The notes beneath the pieces were generated by a model that saw only the letters and a list, made by a program, of their open reading frames with translations, had not been told where the DNA came from and did no database searches. Positions 31,244-38,752 of a DNA stretch of 64,000 nt are shown piece by piece (the first letter of the stretch is position 1; each line of letters starts with the position of its first letter). The translations under genes were made by a program, and so were the position numbers. The DNA comes from Paraconexibacter sp040581415. GTDB taxonomy: Bacteria; Actinomycetota; Thermoleophilia; Solirubrobacterales; Solirubrobacteraceae. The stretch lies in contig NZ_CP114014.1 of NCBI RefSeq assembly GCF_040581415.1, positions 3,658,001 through 3,722,000 on the forward strand. Direction: 5' to 3'.

Positions 31244-31603
31244 ATGGAGGACCTGTCCACCAGCCTGCCCGCCGACAGCGACGCCGCCCGGCAGGCCCGC
31301 GCGGTGATCGGCGACTGGGCGGACGGCTGCGACGAGGCCGACCGGGACGACGTCATCATCGCGGCGTCCGAGCTCGTGAACGACAGCGTCCGGCACAGCC
31401 CACCCGGCGGCCGGGTCGTCCTCAAGCTCACGTCGTTCGGCTCGATCCTGCGGGTGCAGGTCATCGACGACAGCCCGTCCCGCATCGTCAGCGCGCAGAG
31501 CGAATCGCGGAACGCGGTCCGGATGCTCGATGCGGTCGCCGACGACTGGGGCGTGAGCTTCGCCCCGACGCAGGTCTGGTTCACCGCGCGCTGCGCGGCC
31601 TGA
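31244..31603 (+). CDS. RsbW-like HATPase-fold protein with degenerate ATP motifs
   Basis: 119 residues, ATG 31244. The N-box is ELVNDSVRHSPPGG (~43-56), with VQVIDDSPSR where the family has DxGxG, and an end VADDWGVSFAPTQVWF like RsbW/SpoIIAB (ADRWGV...VWFEL). The G-boxes are missing (NAVRMLDAV instead of GRGLRIV; no glycines), so ATP binding or kinase activity may be lost while the anti-sigma or anti-anti-sigma fold remains. No sigma-factor or STAS gene adjoins; the SpoIIE phosphatase at 21038 is the nearest possible partner. Confidence 0.75.
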   Translation: MEDLSTSLPADSDAARQARAVIGDWADGCDEADRDDVIIAASELVNDSVRHSPPGGRVVLKLTSFGSILRVQVIDDSPSRIVSAQSESRNAVRMLDAVADDWGVSFAPTQVWFTARCAA

Positions 31604-31669
31604 AGCCGGGCATCGGCGCCGGCGCGCCCGCCCCGGGACGCCGCCGGCGCGCTACGGCCGGACGCGGCC

Positions 31670-32563
31670 TCAGGCGGTCGTGGCGATTCCGGCGAGCGCC
31701 TGCCCGGCGGCCTCGCGGAACGGGGTCGGAACGACGCCGAACACCGTGTGCAGGGCGTTGTCCTCGATGACCAGGTCCTCGTCCAGGCCGGCCATGATCG
31801 GCGTCAGCAGCTCACGGTCGGCGTCGGTGATGAGCGCGGCCGCCGCACCCTCGAGCTTCGGGCTCGTGAACGGCAGCGGGACGGACCGGTGGGCCTTGCC
31901 GCGGAGGTCGGCGATGATCTCGGTCATCGCCTCGAAGGTCAGCTCGTCGGGGCCGGCGATGTCGTAGCTGTCGGGCGGGACGTCGGCGGCGGCGACGAGC
32001 GCCTGCACCACGTCGTCGATCGCGACCGGCTGCGTGCTGCGGTCGCGCCACTTCGGCAGGGCGAGCACCGGGAGCCGGTCGACGATCTGCGCGAGCGTCC
32101 GGAATGACGCGCTGTCGGCACCGATGATCATGGACGCCCGCAGTGCGACGAAGTCGGCGCGGGCCTTCGCCAACGTTCGCTCCACCTCGAGGCGCGAGTC
32201 CAGGTGCTCGCTGCTCTCCCCGGACGGCTGGATGCCGCCGAGGTAGACGATGCGCCCGACGTCCGCCCGGTCGGCAGCGGCGACGAACGCCTCAGCCAGC
32301 TCCCGGTCGCGGTCGGAGAAGTCCCCGCCGCCGGCCTCCATCGAGTGCACGAGGTAGTAGGCGCAGTCGACTGCGTCGAGCGCGCGCCCGAGATCGTCGC
32401 CGTTGGCGAGGTCGCCCTCGACGACGTCCAGGCCGGCCGGGTTGTCGAGGCCGTCGGCATCGCGGACGAAGACGCGGACGTCCACCCCGTCCGTCTCGCG
32501 CAGCGCGTCGGTCAGGTGGGAGCCGACGAAGCCGGTGGCTCCGGTGATGAGGACTGTGGACAC
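31670..32563 (-). CDS. NAD(P)H-binding atypical-SDR protein
   Basis: 297 residues from GTG 32563 (STVLITGATGFVGSHL). The frame stays open far upstream, but this start gives the usual family N-terminus, and GTAAAC ends 6 nt before it. The TGATGFVG dinucleotide motif at residues 7-14, DVVEGDLAN, CAYYLVHSMEAG and IVYLGGIQP are typical of the atypical SDR / NmrA-like group, related to proteins annotated as NAD(P)H-binding or YlbE-like. The C-terminus (TPIMAGLDEDLVIEDNALHTVFG) is a small variable domain. It may be an enzyme or a redox sensor; this is unresolved. Confidence 0.8.
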   Translation of the reverse strand: MSTVLITGATGFVGSHLTDALRETDGVDVRVFVRDADGLDNPAGLDVVEGDLANGDDLGRALDAVDCAYYLVHSMEAGGGDFSDRDRELAEAFVAAADRADVGRIVYLGGIQPSGESSEHLDSRLEVERTLAKARADFVALRASMIIGADSASFRTLAQIVDRLPVLALPKWRDRSTQPVAIDDVVQALVAAADVPPDSYDIAGPDELTFEAMTEIIADLRGKAHRSVPLPFTSPKLEGAAAALITDADRELLTPIMAGLDEDLVIEDNALHTVFGVVPTPFREAAGQALAGIATTA

Positions 32564-32698
32564 GGAGGTGTTTACGGCCCAGGGGCGTAGCCGGATCCTT
32601 TCGGCGTCGTCCGCGACCATCGGTCCGCACGCGCCACGTTCGGATGGCGCGGGTCCGATCGGGTAGGCGAAGCGCACCCGACCGAAGGATGTACTCCG

Positions 32699-33052
32699 AT
32701 GATCAATGGCATCTCCGCCGTCTGGCTCCCCGTCACCGACATGGACCGCGCCGTGGCGTTCTACCGAGACACGCTCGGCCTGACGGTCAACGACCAGCAG
32801 GCCGACTGGAGCGAGCTCGAGTGCGACGGGCTGCGCATCGGCCTCAACGGCAGCCCGCAGGAGTCGCCCCATGGTGACGGCGGTGCGCTCATCGCCTTCC
32901 GCGTGGACGGCGACATCGAGGCCGAGGTCGAGTCGCTGAAGGGCAAGGACGTCGAGTTCTCCGGCGACGTGAGCGACCACCCGTGGGGCCGGATCGCGCC
33001 GTTCAAGGACCCCGACGGCAACGACCTGCAGCTCTACGCCGCGCCCGCGTGA
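32699..33052 (+). CDS. VOC-family (glyoxalase-fold) protein
   Basis: 117 residues, ATG 32699 with AAGGA about 8 nt upstream. Two beta-alpha-beta-beta-beta modules: ISAVWLPVTDMDRAVAFYRDTLGLTV and IEAEVESLKGKDVEFSGD..GRIAPFKDPDGNDLQLYA. Glu of the final DLQLY region is not obvious, so metal binding is uncertain. Families include glyoxalases, dioxygenases and resistance proteins; nothing here selects one. It is followed by the alpha/beta hydrolase on the same strand with a 34-bp gap. Confidence 0.85.
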   Translation: MINGISAVWLPVTDMDRAVAFYRDTLGLTVNDQQADWSELECDGLRIGLNGSPQESPHGDGGALIAFRVDGDIEAEVESLKGKDVEFSGDVSDHPWGRIAPFKDPDGNDLQLYAAPA

Positions 33053-33086
33053 GCACAGGCCCCGGCCGCCCCACCCCACCGCCACC

Positions 33087-33743
33087 ATGGAGCTCGCTCC
33101 GAAGCTGATCGATGTCAAGGTCCCGCGGGACCCGGACGGCGCCGTGCTCGTCCTGCACGGCGGCGCCTCCCGCGGTACCGGCGTCGCCGTCAGCCCGACG
33201 CAGCTGTCCGTGCTGCGGATGATCCCGATCGCGCGGCGCATCGCCCGCGCCGGGCACGGGCGCCTCGCGGTCTTCCGCCTGCTGAACAGCCAGCGCGGCT
33301 GGGACGGCGACCACACCCCGGTGAGCGACGCCCAATGGGCGCTTGACGCGATCGCTGAACGGCTCGGGGACGCGGTGCCCACCTGCCTGGTCGGTCACTC
33401 GCTGGGCGGCCGCGCCGCCATCCTCGCGGCCGGCCATCCCATGGTCAGGGGCGCGGTGGCGCTCGCGCCATACGTGTACCCGACGGACATCCCGCGCGGG
33501 AGCGGGCACGGCAAGCGGCTGCTGATCGTGCACGGGACCGCGGACCGGGTCGCCGATCCGGCGCGCTCGCAGGCGCTGGCCGCCGCGCTGCGCCCGGAGT
33601 GGGCCGTGACGTACGTCAGCGTCGAGGGCGGAAAGCACGCGATGCTCAGCCGGCACGCGCAGTTCAGCGGACCCGCCGCCGAGTTCGCAGCGGACACGCT
33701 GCTCGGGCGCGGTGCCGACGACCGGACTGCCGCCCGCGTCTGA
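33087..33743 (+). CDS. Alpha/beta hydrolase
   Basis: 218 residues, ATG 33087. Nucleophile elbow GHSLGG (Ser ~110), acid in HGTADRVAD (Asp ~152) and base in GGKHAML (His ~180) form a complete triad; the oxyanion region is VLVLHGGASRG. The compact size without lid suits dienelactone-hydrolase-like or small esterase functions. It is probably cytoplasmic (no signal peptide). It ends 8 bp before the convergent metallophosphoesterase gene. Confidence 0.85.
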   Translation: MELAPKLIDVKVPRDPDGAVLVLHGGASRGTGVAVSPTQLSVLRMIPIARRIARAGHGRLAVFRLLNSQRGWDGDHTPVSDAQWALDAIAERLGDAVPTCLVGHSLGGRAAILAAGHPMVRGAVALAPYVYPTDIPRGSGHGKRLLIVHGTADRVADPARSQALAAALRPEWAVTYVSVEGGKHAMLSRHAQFSGPAAEFAADTLLGRGADDRTAARV

Positions 33744-33751
33744 ACGCCCGC

Positions 33752-34366
33752 TCAGGCCATCGCGGGGGCCGGCGGCGTGAGCGCGAACCAGCGCAGCGAC
33801 CGGGCCTCGAGGTCGGCCAGCAGCCATGACGGGCGCGTGCCGGTCAGCGCGCCGGGGTTGGCGAGCAGCCGCTCATCGCCTGCCGCTACACGTCCGCGGG
33901 TGCGCCGGTTCTCCGCGTGCGGGTACTCGGCGGTCTGCGCCCAGAGCCGGCGGCGGTGCGTGTGCCCGTGCACCGCGAGCCACCCCGGGGTTCCCCGCAG
34001 CACCTTGGCCGCCTTGGCCGGCGTGTCGACGAACTCCATGAACGGGTCGTCGAGACTCGCGTGGACGAGGCCCACGCCGTGCCGCTCCTCGACCGGCGAC
34101 CAGGCCTCGACCGTGGCGGCCGTCGCCGCGTCGAGCAGGCCCCGCTGCAGGCACCACAGATCGTGGTTCCCGGCAAGGACGATGTCGCACAGGCCGACCG
34201 CCTCGGCGACCGTCTCGGCGTGCGCCGCCGGCGGCGCGCCGATCAACGCGTCGACGACGTCCCCGAGGCACCAGAGCTCCTGCGCACCCTGCTCGCGTGC
34301 CGCCACCCCGAACGCCCGCAGCCGCCCGGTGTGGTTGTGCACGTCCGTGCAGATCCCGACGAGCAT
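33752..34366 (-). CDS. Calcineurin-like metallophosphoesterase
   Basis: 204 residues from ATG 34366. The metal ligands are in CTDVHNH, CLGDVVDAL, LAGNHDLW and VHGHTHRRR, the full metallophosphatase set. The final part (RLLANPGALTGTRPSWLLADLE) is typical of the YfcE-related branch. It differs from the 22430 protein in having a longer insert between GNHD and GHTH. The substrate is unknown; it is likely cytoplasmic. It lies downstream of the SDR at 34404 (37-bp gap) on the same strand. Confidence 0.85.
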   Translation of the reverse strand: MLVGICTDVHNHTGRLRAFGVAAREQGAQELWCLGDVVDALIGAPPAAHAETVAEAVGLCDIVLAGNHDLWCLQRGLLDAATAATVEAWSPVEERHGVGLVHASLDDPFMEFVDTPAKAAKVLRGTPGWLAVHGHTHRRRLWAQTAEYPHAENRRTRGRVAAGDERLLANPGALTGTRPSWLLADLEARSLRWFALTPPAPAMA

Positions 34367-34403
34367 CAGCCGCCCACCGGCCTCGCCCGCGGCCGTCGGG
34401 GCG

Positions 34404-35189
34404 TCACGGGATGATCGTCGGCGCGACGCCGCCGTCGACGCGGAGCGCCGCGCCGGTCGTCGCGGACGCGGCGTCCGACCCCACGTAGTGCACGAGGTTC
34501 GCGACCTCATCGGGCCGGATGAGCCGGCCCAGCAGCGAGGTGGGCCGCTCCTCGGCGATGAAGCGCCGCTCGGCCTCTTCGAACGGCACGTCCTTCCCGA
34601 TGCGGTCGCCGATGAAGTCGCGGACGCCCTCGGTGAGCGTCGGGCCGGGCAGCACGGAGTTGACGGTGACGCCGGTGCCCTTGAGCTCCTGCGCCAGCCC
34701 GCGGGCGACCGACAGCTGCGCGGTCTTGGTGACGCCGTAGTGGACCATCTCGGTCGGGATGAAGACCGACGACTCGCTGCTGATGAAGATCACGCGCCCC
34801 CAGCCCCGCTCGGCCATCCGCGGCGCGTAGTGACGGGCGAGGCGCACGCCGCTGAGGACGTTGACCTCGAAGAACCGCATCCAGTCCGCGTCCGTGATCT
34901 CGAACACGGGGACGGCGGCGAAGATCCCCAGGTTGTTCACGAGCACGTCCACGTCCGGCACGCGGTCGAAGAGCTCCTGGGCGCCGTCCGCCGTTCCGAG
35001 GTCGGCCGCGACGGGGATGAGCTCGCACCGCCCGACCTGCTCCTGGATGCGCGCGACCGCCGCGTCCGTCCGGTCGGGATCGCGGCCGTTGACGATCACG
35101 GTCGCGCCGTCGCGGGCGAACGCGGTGGCGATCGCCTCGCCGATGCCGGAGGTCGAGCCGGAGACGAGCACGGTGCGGGGTGAGGACAT
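34404..35189 (-). CDS. SDR-family oxidoreductase
   Basis: 261 residues, ATG 35189; TACCTT (35201-35196) ends 6 nt upstream. Motifs SGSTSGIG, VNNLGIFAA, VIFISSESS and VHYGVTKTAQL are all present, with the C-terminal VDGGVAPTI typical of classical SDRs. The substrate is unknown; the extended loop after PGPTLTEGVRDFIGDRIGK suggests a bulky substrate. It is first of a possible two-gene unit with the metallophosphoesterase, and divergent from the membrane protein at 35244. Confidence 0.88.
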   Translation of the reverse strand: MSSPRTVLVSGSTSGIGEAIATAFARDGATVIVNGRDPDRTDAAVARIQEQVGRCELIPVAADLGTADGAQELFDRVPDVDVLVNNLGIFAAVPVFEITDADWMRFFEVNVLSGVRLARHYAPRMAERGWGRVIFISSESSVFIPTEMVHYGVTKTAQLSVARGLAQELKGTGVTVNSVLPGPTLTEGVRDFIGDRIGKDVPFEEAERRFIAEERPTSLLGRLIRPDEVANLVHYVGSDAASATTGAALRVDGGVAPTIIP

Positions 35190-35243
35190 CGGTCCAAGGT
35201 AGTGCGACGCCGCCCGCGGCCCGCCGTCGACATACTCCCGGCC

Positions 35244-35681
35244 ATGGGTCGCCGCTCACGAGCTCGCTCGAAGCCCGCCGCGCCGGCACCGCCGGCCAAG
35301 GGCAGGTCCGGCGCGAAGGCGAAGACCGCAGGCAAGACGCAGACCGCGGCGAAGACGAAGCCCGTGCCCGAGCGCCGCGAGCGCGCCTTCGACCGCCTCT
35401 CCCCCGTCCGGCGGATCCTGGCCCGCTACCTCATCTTCGCCGTGATCGTCGCGATCGCGACGGTGCTCGGGATCGCCGGGCTCGGCGGGACGGCCGGGCC
35501 GCTCATCGTGTTCGCCTACGTCACGATCGGCGCGAGCTCGACGTTCCGCTGGGCCCAGCAGAACCTCGCCGGGCGGGCGATGACCGACGAGGACCGGGTC
35601 ATGCAGACGATGGCCGGCGGCATGCTGCTCCTCAGCACGCTGCTGGCGGTGGCCAACGCCGTGCTGCTCGCGATCGTCTGA
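35244..35681 (+). CDS. Membrane protein with basic N-terminal tail, unknown
   Basis: 145 residues from ATG 35244; CATACT (35231-35236) ends 7 nt upstream. A Lys/Ala-rich unstructured tail (residues 1-45: SGAKAKTAGKTQTAAKTK) precedes transmembrane helices at about 60-95 (YLIFAVIVAIATVLGIAGL, GPLIVFAYVTIGASS) and a C-terminal one (MLLLSTLLAVANAVLLAIV). I recognise no family. The basic tail might contact nucleic acid or lipid headgroups. Confidence 0.6.
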   Translation: MGRRSRARSKPAAPAPPAKGRSGAKAKTAGKTQTAAKTKPVPERRERAFDRLSPVRRILARYLIFAVIVAIATVLGIAGLGGTAGPLIVFAYVTIGASSTFRWAQQNLAGRAMTDEDRVMQTMAGGMLLLSTLLAVANAVLLAIV

Positions 35682-35717
35682 CGCCGGCGACGACCCGGGA
35701 CGGGCGCCCGGACCGCG

Positions 35718-37514
35718 TCAGCCCAGCCGGCCGGCCAGCGTGCAGAACTCGTCGATGCGCAGCCGCAGCACGTCCAGGCTCTGCGACCAGAACGCGCTGC
35801 CCGTGATGTCGATCCCGAACCGGCCCGCGAGGCTCGCCGCGTCCGCGAGGCCCGTCGCCGCCAGCAGATCCTCGTAGCCCCCGCGGAAGCCTTCCGGGTC
35901 GCGGACGTACTGCGCGTGGAGCCCGATGCCGAACAGCAGGCCGAACGTGTACGGCCAGTTGTAGTACGCCGTGTAGTAGTGGCCCTTGACCGCCCACAGA
36001 TACGGGTGCAGATGGGCGTGGTCGACGCCATCGAGGTACGCCGCGCGCTGGGCGTCGGCCATCAGCTCGCACATGCGGTCCGCCGACAGGACACCCTGCT
36101 CGCGCTCGGCGGACAGCGCGCGCTCGAACAGGAAGCGCGAGTGGATGTCGACGACGACCCCGCGGGCCCCCGTCAGGTCGGTGTCGAGGATGCCCAGGCG
36201 CTCGGCGTCGGTCCCGGCTGCGGACAGGCTCGACTGCAGCATCAGCGTCTCGCAGAAGATGCTGGCCGTCTCGGCCAGCGCCATCGGCGTGCGTCGCTGC
36301 AGCGCGGTGCGGTCAGCGAGGCGCGTGTTGTGGAACGCATGACCCAGCTCGTGCGCGAGCGTCAGGACGCCGTCGAAGCTCCCGTCGAAGTTCATCAGGA
36401 TGCGGCTCACGTCGCCCCCGACCGGCATGCAGAAGCCGCCGTCGCGCTTACCCGGGCGCGGCCCGACGTCGACCCACCGCTCGGCGTCCGCGCGCGCAGC
36501 GAGCTGCGCCAGCGATTCGCCGTAGGTCGCGAACGCATCGCCGACCGCCGCCGTCGCGTCGTCCCACGCAAACCGGCGCACGGCCCCGACAGGCGCCATG
36601 AGGTCCCACCACGGCAGCCCGCCGTCGTGCCCGAGCAGCCGCGCCTTCGCACGGCCGAAGCGGGCGAAGTCCGGCAGCGCGGCGACGACCGCCTCGTTCA
36701 TCGCGTCGAGCGTCGCCCGGTCGACGTTGTTCTCGTGCAGCGCAGGGTCCAGCGAGTCGGTCCAGCCGCGCCGCCGGTTCAGGACGTTCGCCTCGCCCTT
36801 GTAGGCGTTCAGCCCGGCGGCCAGCGGGGTCGCCACCGTCGCCCAGGCGTCGAGCTCGGCGGTGTACGCGCGCCGGCGGACCGCCGCGTCCGGGTCGTTC
36901 GCCAGGCCGCGGACCGCGGCCATCGGCAGCCGCTGCGGCGGCGTACCCGGGACGTCGACCTCCAGCCGCGCGGTGACGTCGCCGTGCAGGCGCGCCCAGG
37001 CGACCCCGCCGGTCAGCCCGAGCTCGGCAGCGACGTCCTCCTGCTCCTCGGTCATCTGGTGCGCCGCCGACCGCGCCGCGCGCTGGAGCCAGAACGCGTG
37101 CTCGCGCGCCGTGTCGCTGACCGCGATCAGGTCCGCGGCGCCGATGCGCGCCGCCCACGCCTCGAGCCGCCGGGCCAGGCTCCCGAGCGGCGCCGTCGCC
37201 GACTGCAGCCGCGACAGGGCCGCGGCGGCGACCGCGTCGTCGGCGTCGGTCGTGACGAGCAGCATCAGGTACGCCGACACCCGGCGGTTGTCGGCCAGGA
37301 GCGCGTCGAGCGCGGGCAGCACCACGTCGAGCGCGGCGCCGTCCGCGGCGGTGGCCCGCCGCGCCTGACCGGTCCGGATGTCGTGCTCGTCGAACAGCGA
37401 CTGCAGCGCCCCGAGGTCCGCCGTCACGGCCGCCACGGCCTGCACCAGCTCCGGCGAATCGGCGCCGGGGTAGATGCTGTCGGTGTCCCAGCGCGGCAGC
37501 TCGAGCGTGCTCAT
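35718..37514 (-). CDS. M3-family oligoendopeptidase (PepF-like)
   Basis: 598 residues from ATG 37514, supported by TAGCTT (37527-37522) ending 7 nt upstream. The zinc motif HELGHAFH is near residue 388, with the third ligand Glu in ETASIFCE shortly after, and the PepF-style start LELPRWDTDSIYPG. The YNWPYTFGLLFGIGL segment near the end is typical of oligoendopeptidase F. It is a cytoplasmic zinc peptidase that trims short peptides. Upstream frames extend but include the PfpI promoter. It is divergent from the PfpI/MarR operon, whose operators lie just upstream. Confidence 0.93.
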   Translation of the reverse strand: MSTLELPRWDTDSIYPGADSPELVQAVAAVTADLGALQSLFDEHDIRTGQARRATAADGAALDVVLPALDALLADNRRVSAYLMLLVTTDADDAVAAAALSRLQSATAPLGSLARRLEAWAARIGAADLIAVSDTAREHAFWLQRAARSAAHQMTEEQEDVAAELGLTGGVAWARLHGDVTARLEVDVPGTPPQRLPMAAVRGLANDPDAAVRRRAYTAELDAWATVATPLAAGLNAYKGEANVLNRRRGWTDSLDPALHENNVDRATLDAMNEAVVAALPDFARFGRAKARLLGHDGGLPWWDLMAPVGAVRRFAWDDATAAVGDAFATYGESLAQLAARADAERWVDVGPRPGKRDGGFCMPVGGDVSRILMNFDGSFDGVLTLAHELGHAFHNTRLADRTALQRRTPMALAETASIFCETLMLQSSLSAAGTDAERLGILDTDLTGARGVVVDIHSRFLFERALSAEREQGVLSADRMCELMADAQRAAYLDGVDHAHLHPYLWAVKGHYYTAYYNWPYTFGLLFGIGLHAQYVRDPEGFRGGYEDLLAATGLADAASLAGRFGIDITGSAFWSQSLDVLRLRIDEFCTLAGRLG

Positions 37515-37545
37515 GGGCAGGAAGCTACCGCTGCCCGCGACTCGA

Positions 37546-37580
37546 TTGACATCATGCTGTCGTTTTGACATCATGATGTC
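37546..37580 (+). promoter_or_regulatory. Tandem palindromic operators over the pfpI-marR promoter
   Basis: GACATCATGCTGTC (37548-37561) and GACATCATGATGTC (37567-37580; the second is a perfect palindrome) are 19 bp apart centre to centre. TTGACA (37546-37551) and CATCAT (37569-37574) form a promoter with a 17-bp spacer. Start ATG 37582 is 7 nt after the -10. The MarR protein of the operon is the likely ligand. Confidence 0.8.
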
Positions 37581-37581
37581 C

Positions 37582-38190
37582 ATGCCCACTGCCCACATCG
37601 CCGTGTACGACACCTTTGCCGACTGGGAGCCGGGCCACCTGCTGGCCGAGCTCCGCACCGGTCGCTTCACCGGTTGCCCGTTCGACGTCGTCACCGTCGC
37701 GGACACCCTCGACCCGGTCACGACGATGGGCGGCCTGCGCGTCGTCCCGGACGCCCTCGTGGCCGACCTCGACCCGGCCGCCAGCGACCTCTTGATCCTT
37801 CCCGGCGCCGAGCTTTGGGACAGCGGCGGCGGGGACGCCTTCGTCGACGCGGCGCGGCGCTTCCTGGACGCCGGCGTCCCGGTCGCCGCGATCTGCGGCG
37901 CCACGTTCGGCCTCGCCCGCGGCGGGCTGCTGGACGCGCGCGACCACACGAGCGCGGCCGCCGAGTACCTCGCGGCGTCCGGGTACGGCGGCGGCGACCG
38001 CTATGTCGAGGCCCGCGCGGTCGCCGACCGTGGCCTGATCACCGCCGGCCCAGACGCCCCCGTGCAGTTCGCCGCCGCGACGCTCGAGGCGCTGGGACAG
38101 ATCGCACCGCAGACCAGGAGCGCGTACGAGGCGGTCTTCGGCGACGGGGACGCCGCCGCCTACGGAACGCTGATGGCCGCCACCGCATGA
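37582..38190 (+). CDS. DJ-1/PfpI-family protein
   Basis: 202 residues from ATG 37582 (ATGs at 37573 and 37576 are inside the operator and less likely). IAVYDTFADWEPGHLLAEL at the start and the nucleophile elbow AAICGATFGLARGG (Cys ~103) with Glu at the start of the fold belong to the DJ-1/PfpI class I amidotransferase-like family; the elbow AICGATFGLA is the type seen in YdeA/ThiJ-like proteins. The likely role is glyoxalase III, deglycase or chaperone activity. It is the first gene of a two-gene operon with marR, overlapping as ATGA. Confidence 0.85.
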   Translation: MPTAHIAVYDTFADWEPGHLLAELRTGRFTGCPFDVVTVADTLDPVTTMGGLRVVPDALVADLDPAASDLLILPGAELWDSGGGDAFVDAARRFLDAGVPVAAICGATFGLARGGLLDARDHTSAAAEYLAASGYGGGDRYVEARAVADRGLITAGPDAPVQFAAATLEALGQIAPQTRSAYEAVFGDGDAAAYGTLMAATA

Positions 38191-38696
38191 CGGACGCTGC
38201 GCGTCCGGTCGTCCCGCCCCGGGCGGATTGGCCCGAGCCGGCGCCGGAGACGGACGCCGGCGCCGCCCTGACCGCGGTGATCATGACCACGTTCCGCCTC
38301 AACGGTCGCCTGATGGACGCCGCGCAGGACATGGCCGGACGCGGCGGCCTCACTACCGCGTGGTGGCAGGTCATCGGCGGGGTCCTCGACGAGCCGCGCA
38401 CGGTCGCGGAGGTCGGCCGCCGGATGGGCATGGCACGGCAGGGTGTGCAGCGGATCGCCGACCTCCTCGTCGCCCGCGGGCTGGCCGAGTACCGGCCGAA
38501 CCCGGCCCACCGCCGGGCCAAGCTCCTGGCCTGTACCGAGGCCGGGTACCACGCCGTGCGCCAGGCGTCGGTCGCGCAGCACCCCTGGGCCGATCGCATC
38601 GGGAGCGCGGTCGGCGCCGACGACCTGCGGGCGGCGCTCGGCGTGATGCAGCGGCTCGTCGACGCGCTGGAGGGCGACGGTGCGGCGGCCCGCTGA
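38187..38696 (+). CDS. MarR-family regulator (coupled to PfpI gene)
   Basis: 169 residues from ATG 38187, overlapping the PfpI stop (ATGA). MarR HTH: TTAWWQVIGGVLDEPRTVAEVGRRMGMARQGVQRIADLLVARGLAEYRPNPAHRRAKLLACTEAG; the wing has PNPAHRRAK instead of DxRxxx, a common variant. N-terminal helix AALTAVIMTTFRLNGRLMDAAQDMA. It is the expected autorepressor acting on the tandem palindromes 37548-37580. The inducer may be a reactive carbonyl or oxidant handled by the PfpI protein; this is inference from the pairing. Confidence 0.88.
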   Translation: MTDAARPVVPPRADWPEPAPETDAGAALTAVIMTTFRLNGRLMDAAQDMAGRGGLTTAWWQVIGGVLDEPRTVAEVGRRMGMARQGVQRIADLLVARGLAEYRPNPAHRRAKLLACTEAGYHAVRQASVAQHPWADRIGSAVGADDLRAALGVMQRLVDALEGDGAAAR

Positions 38697-38752
38697 ACAT
38701 CGCCCGCCGCCGCGGACTCAAGGGAACGCGCCGAGCACCCGATGACCGATAG

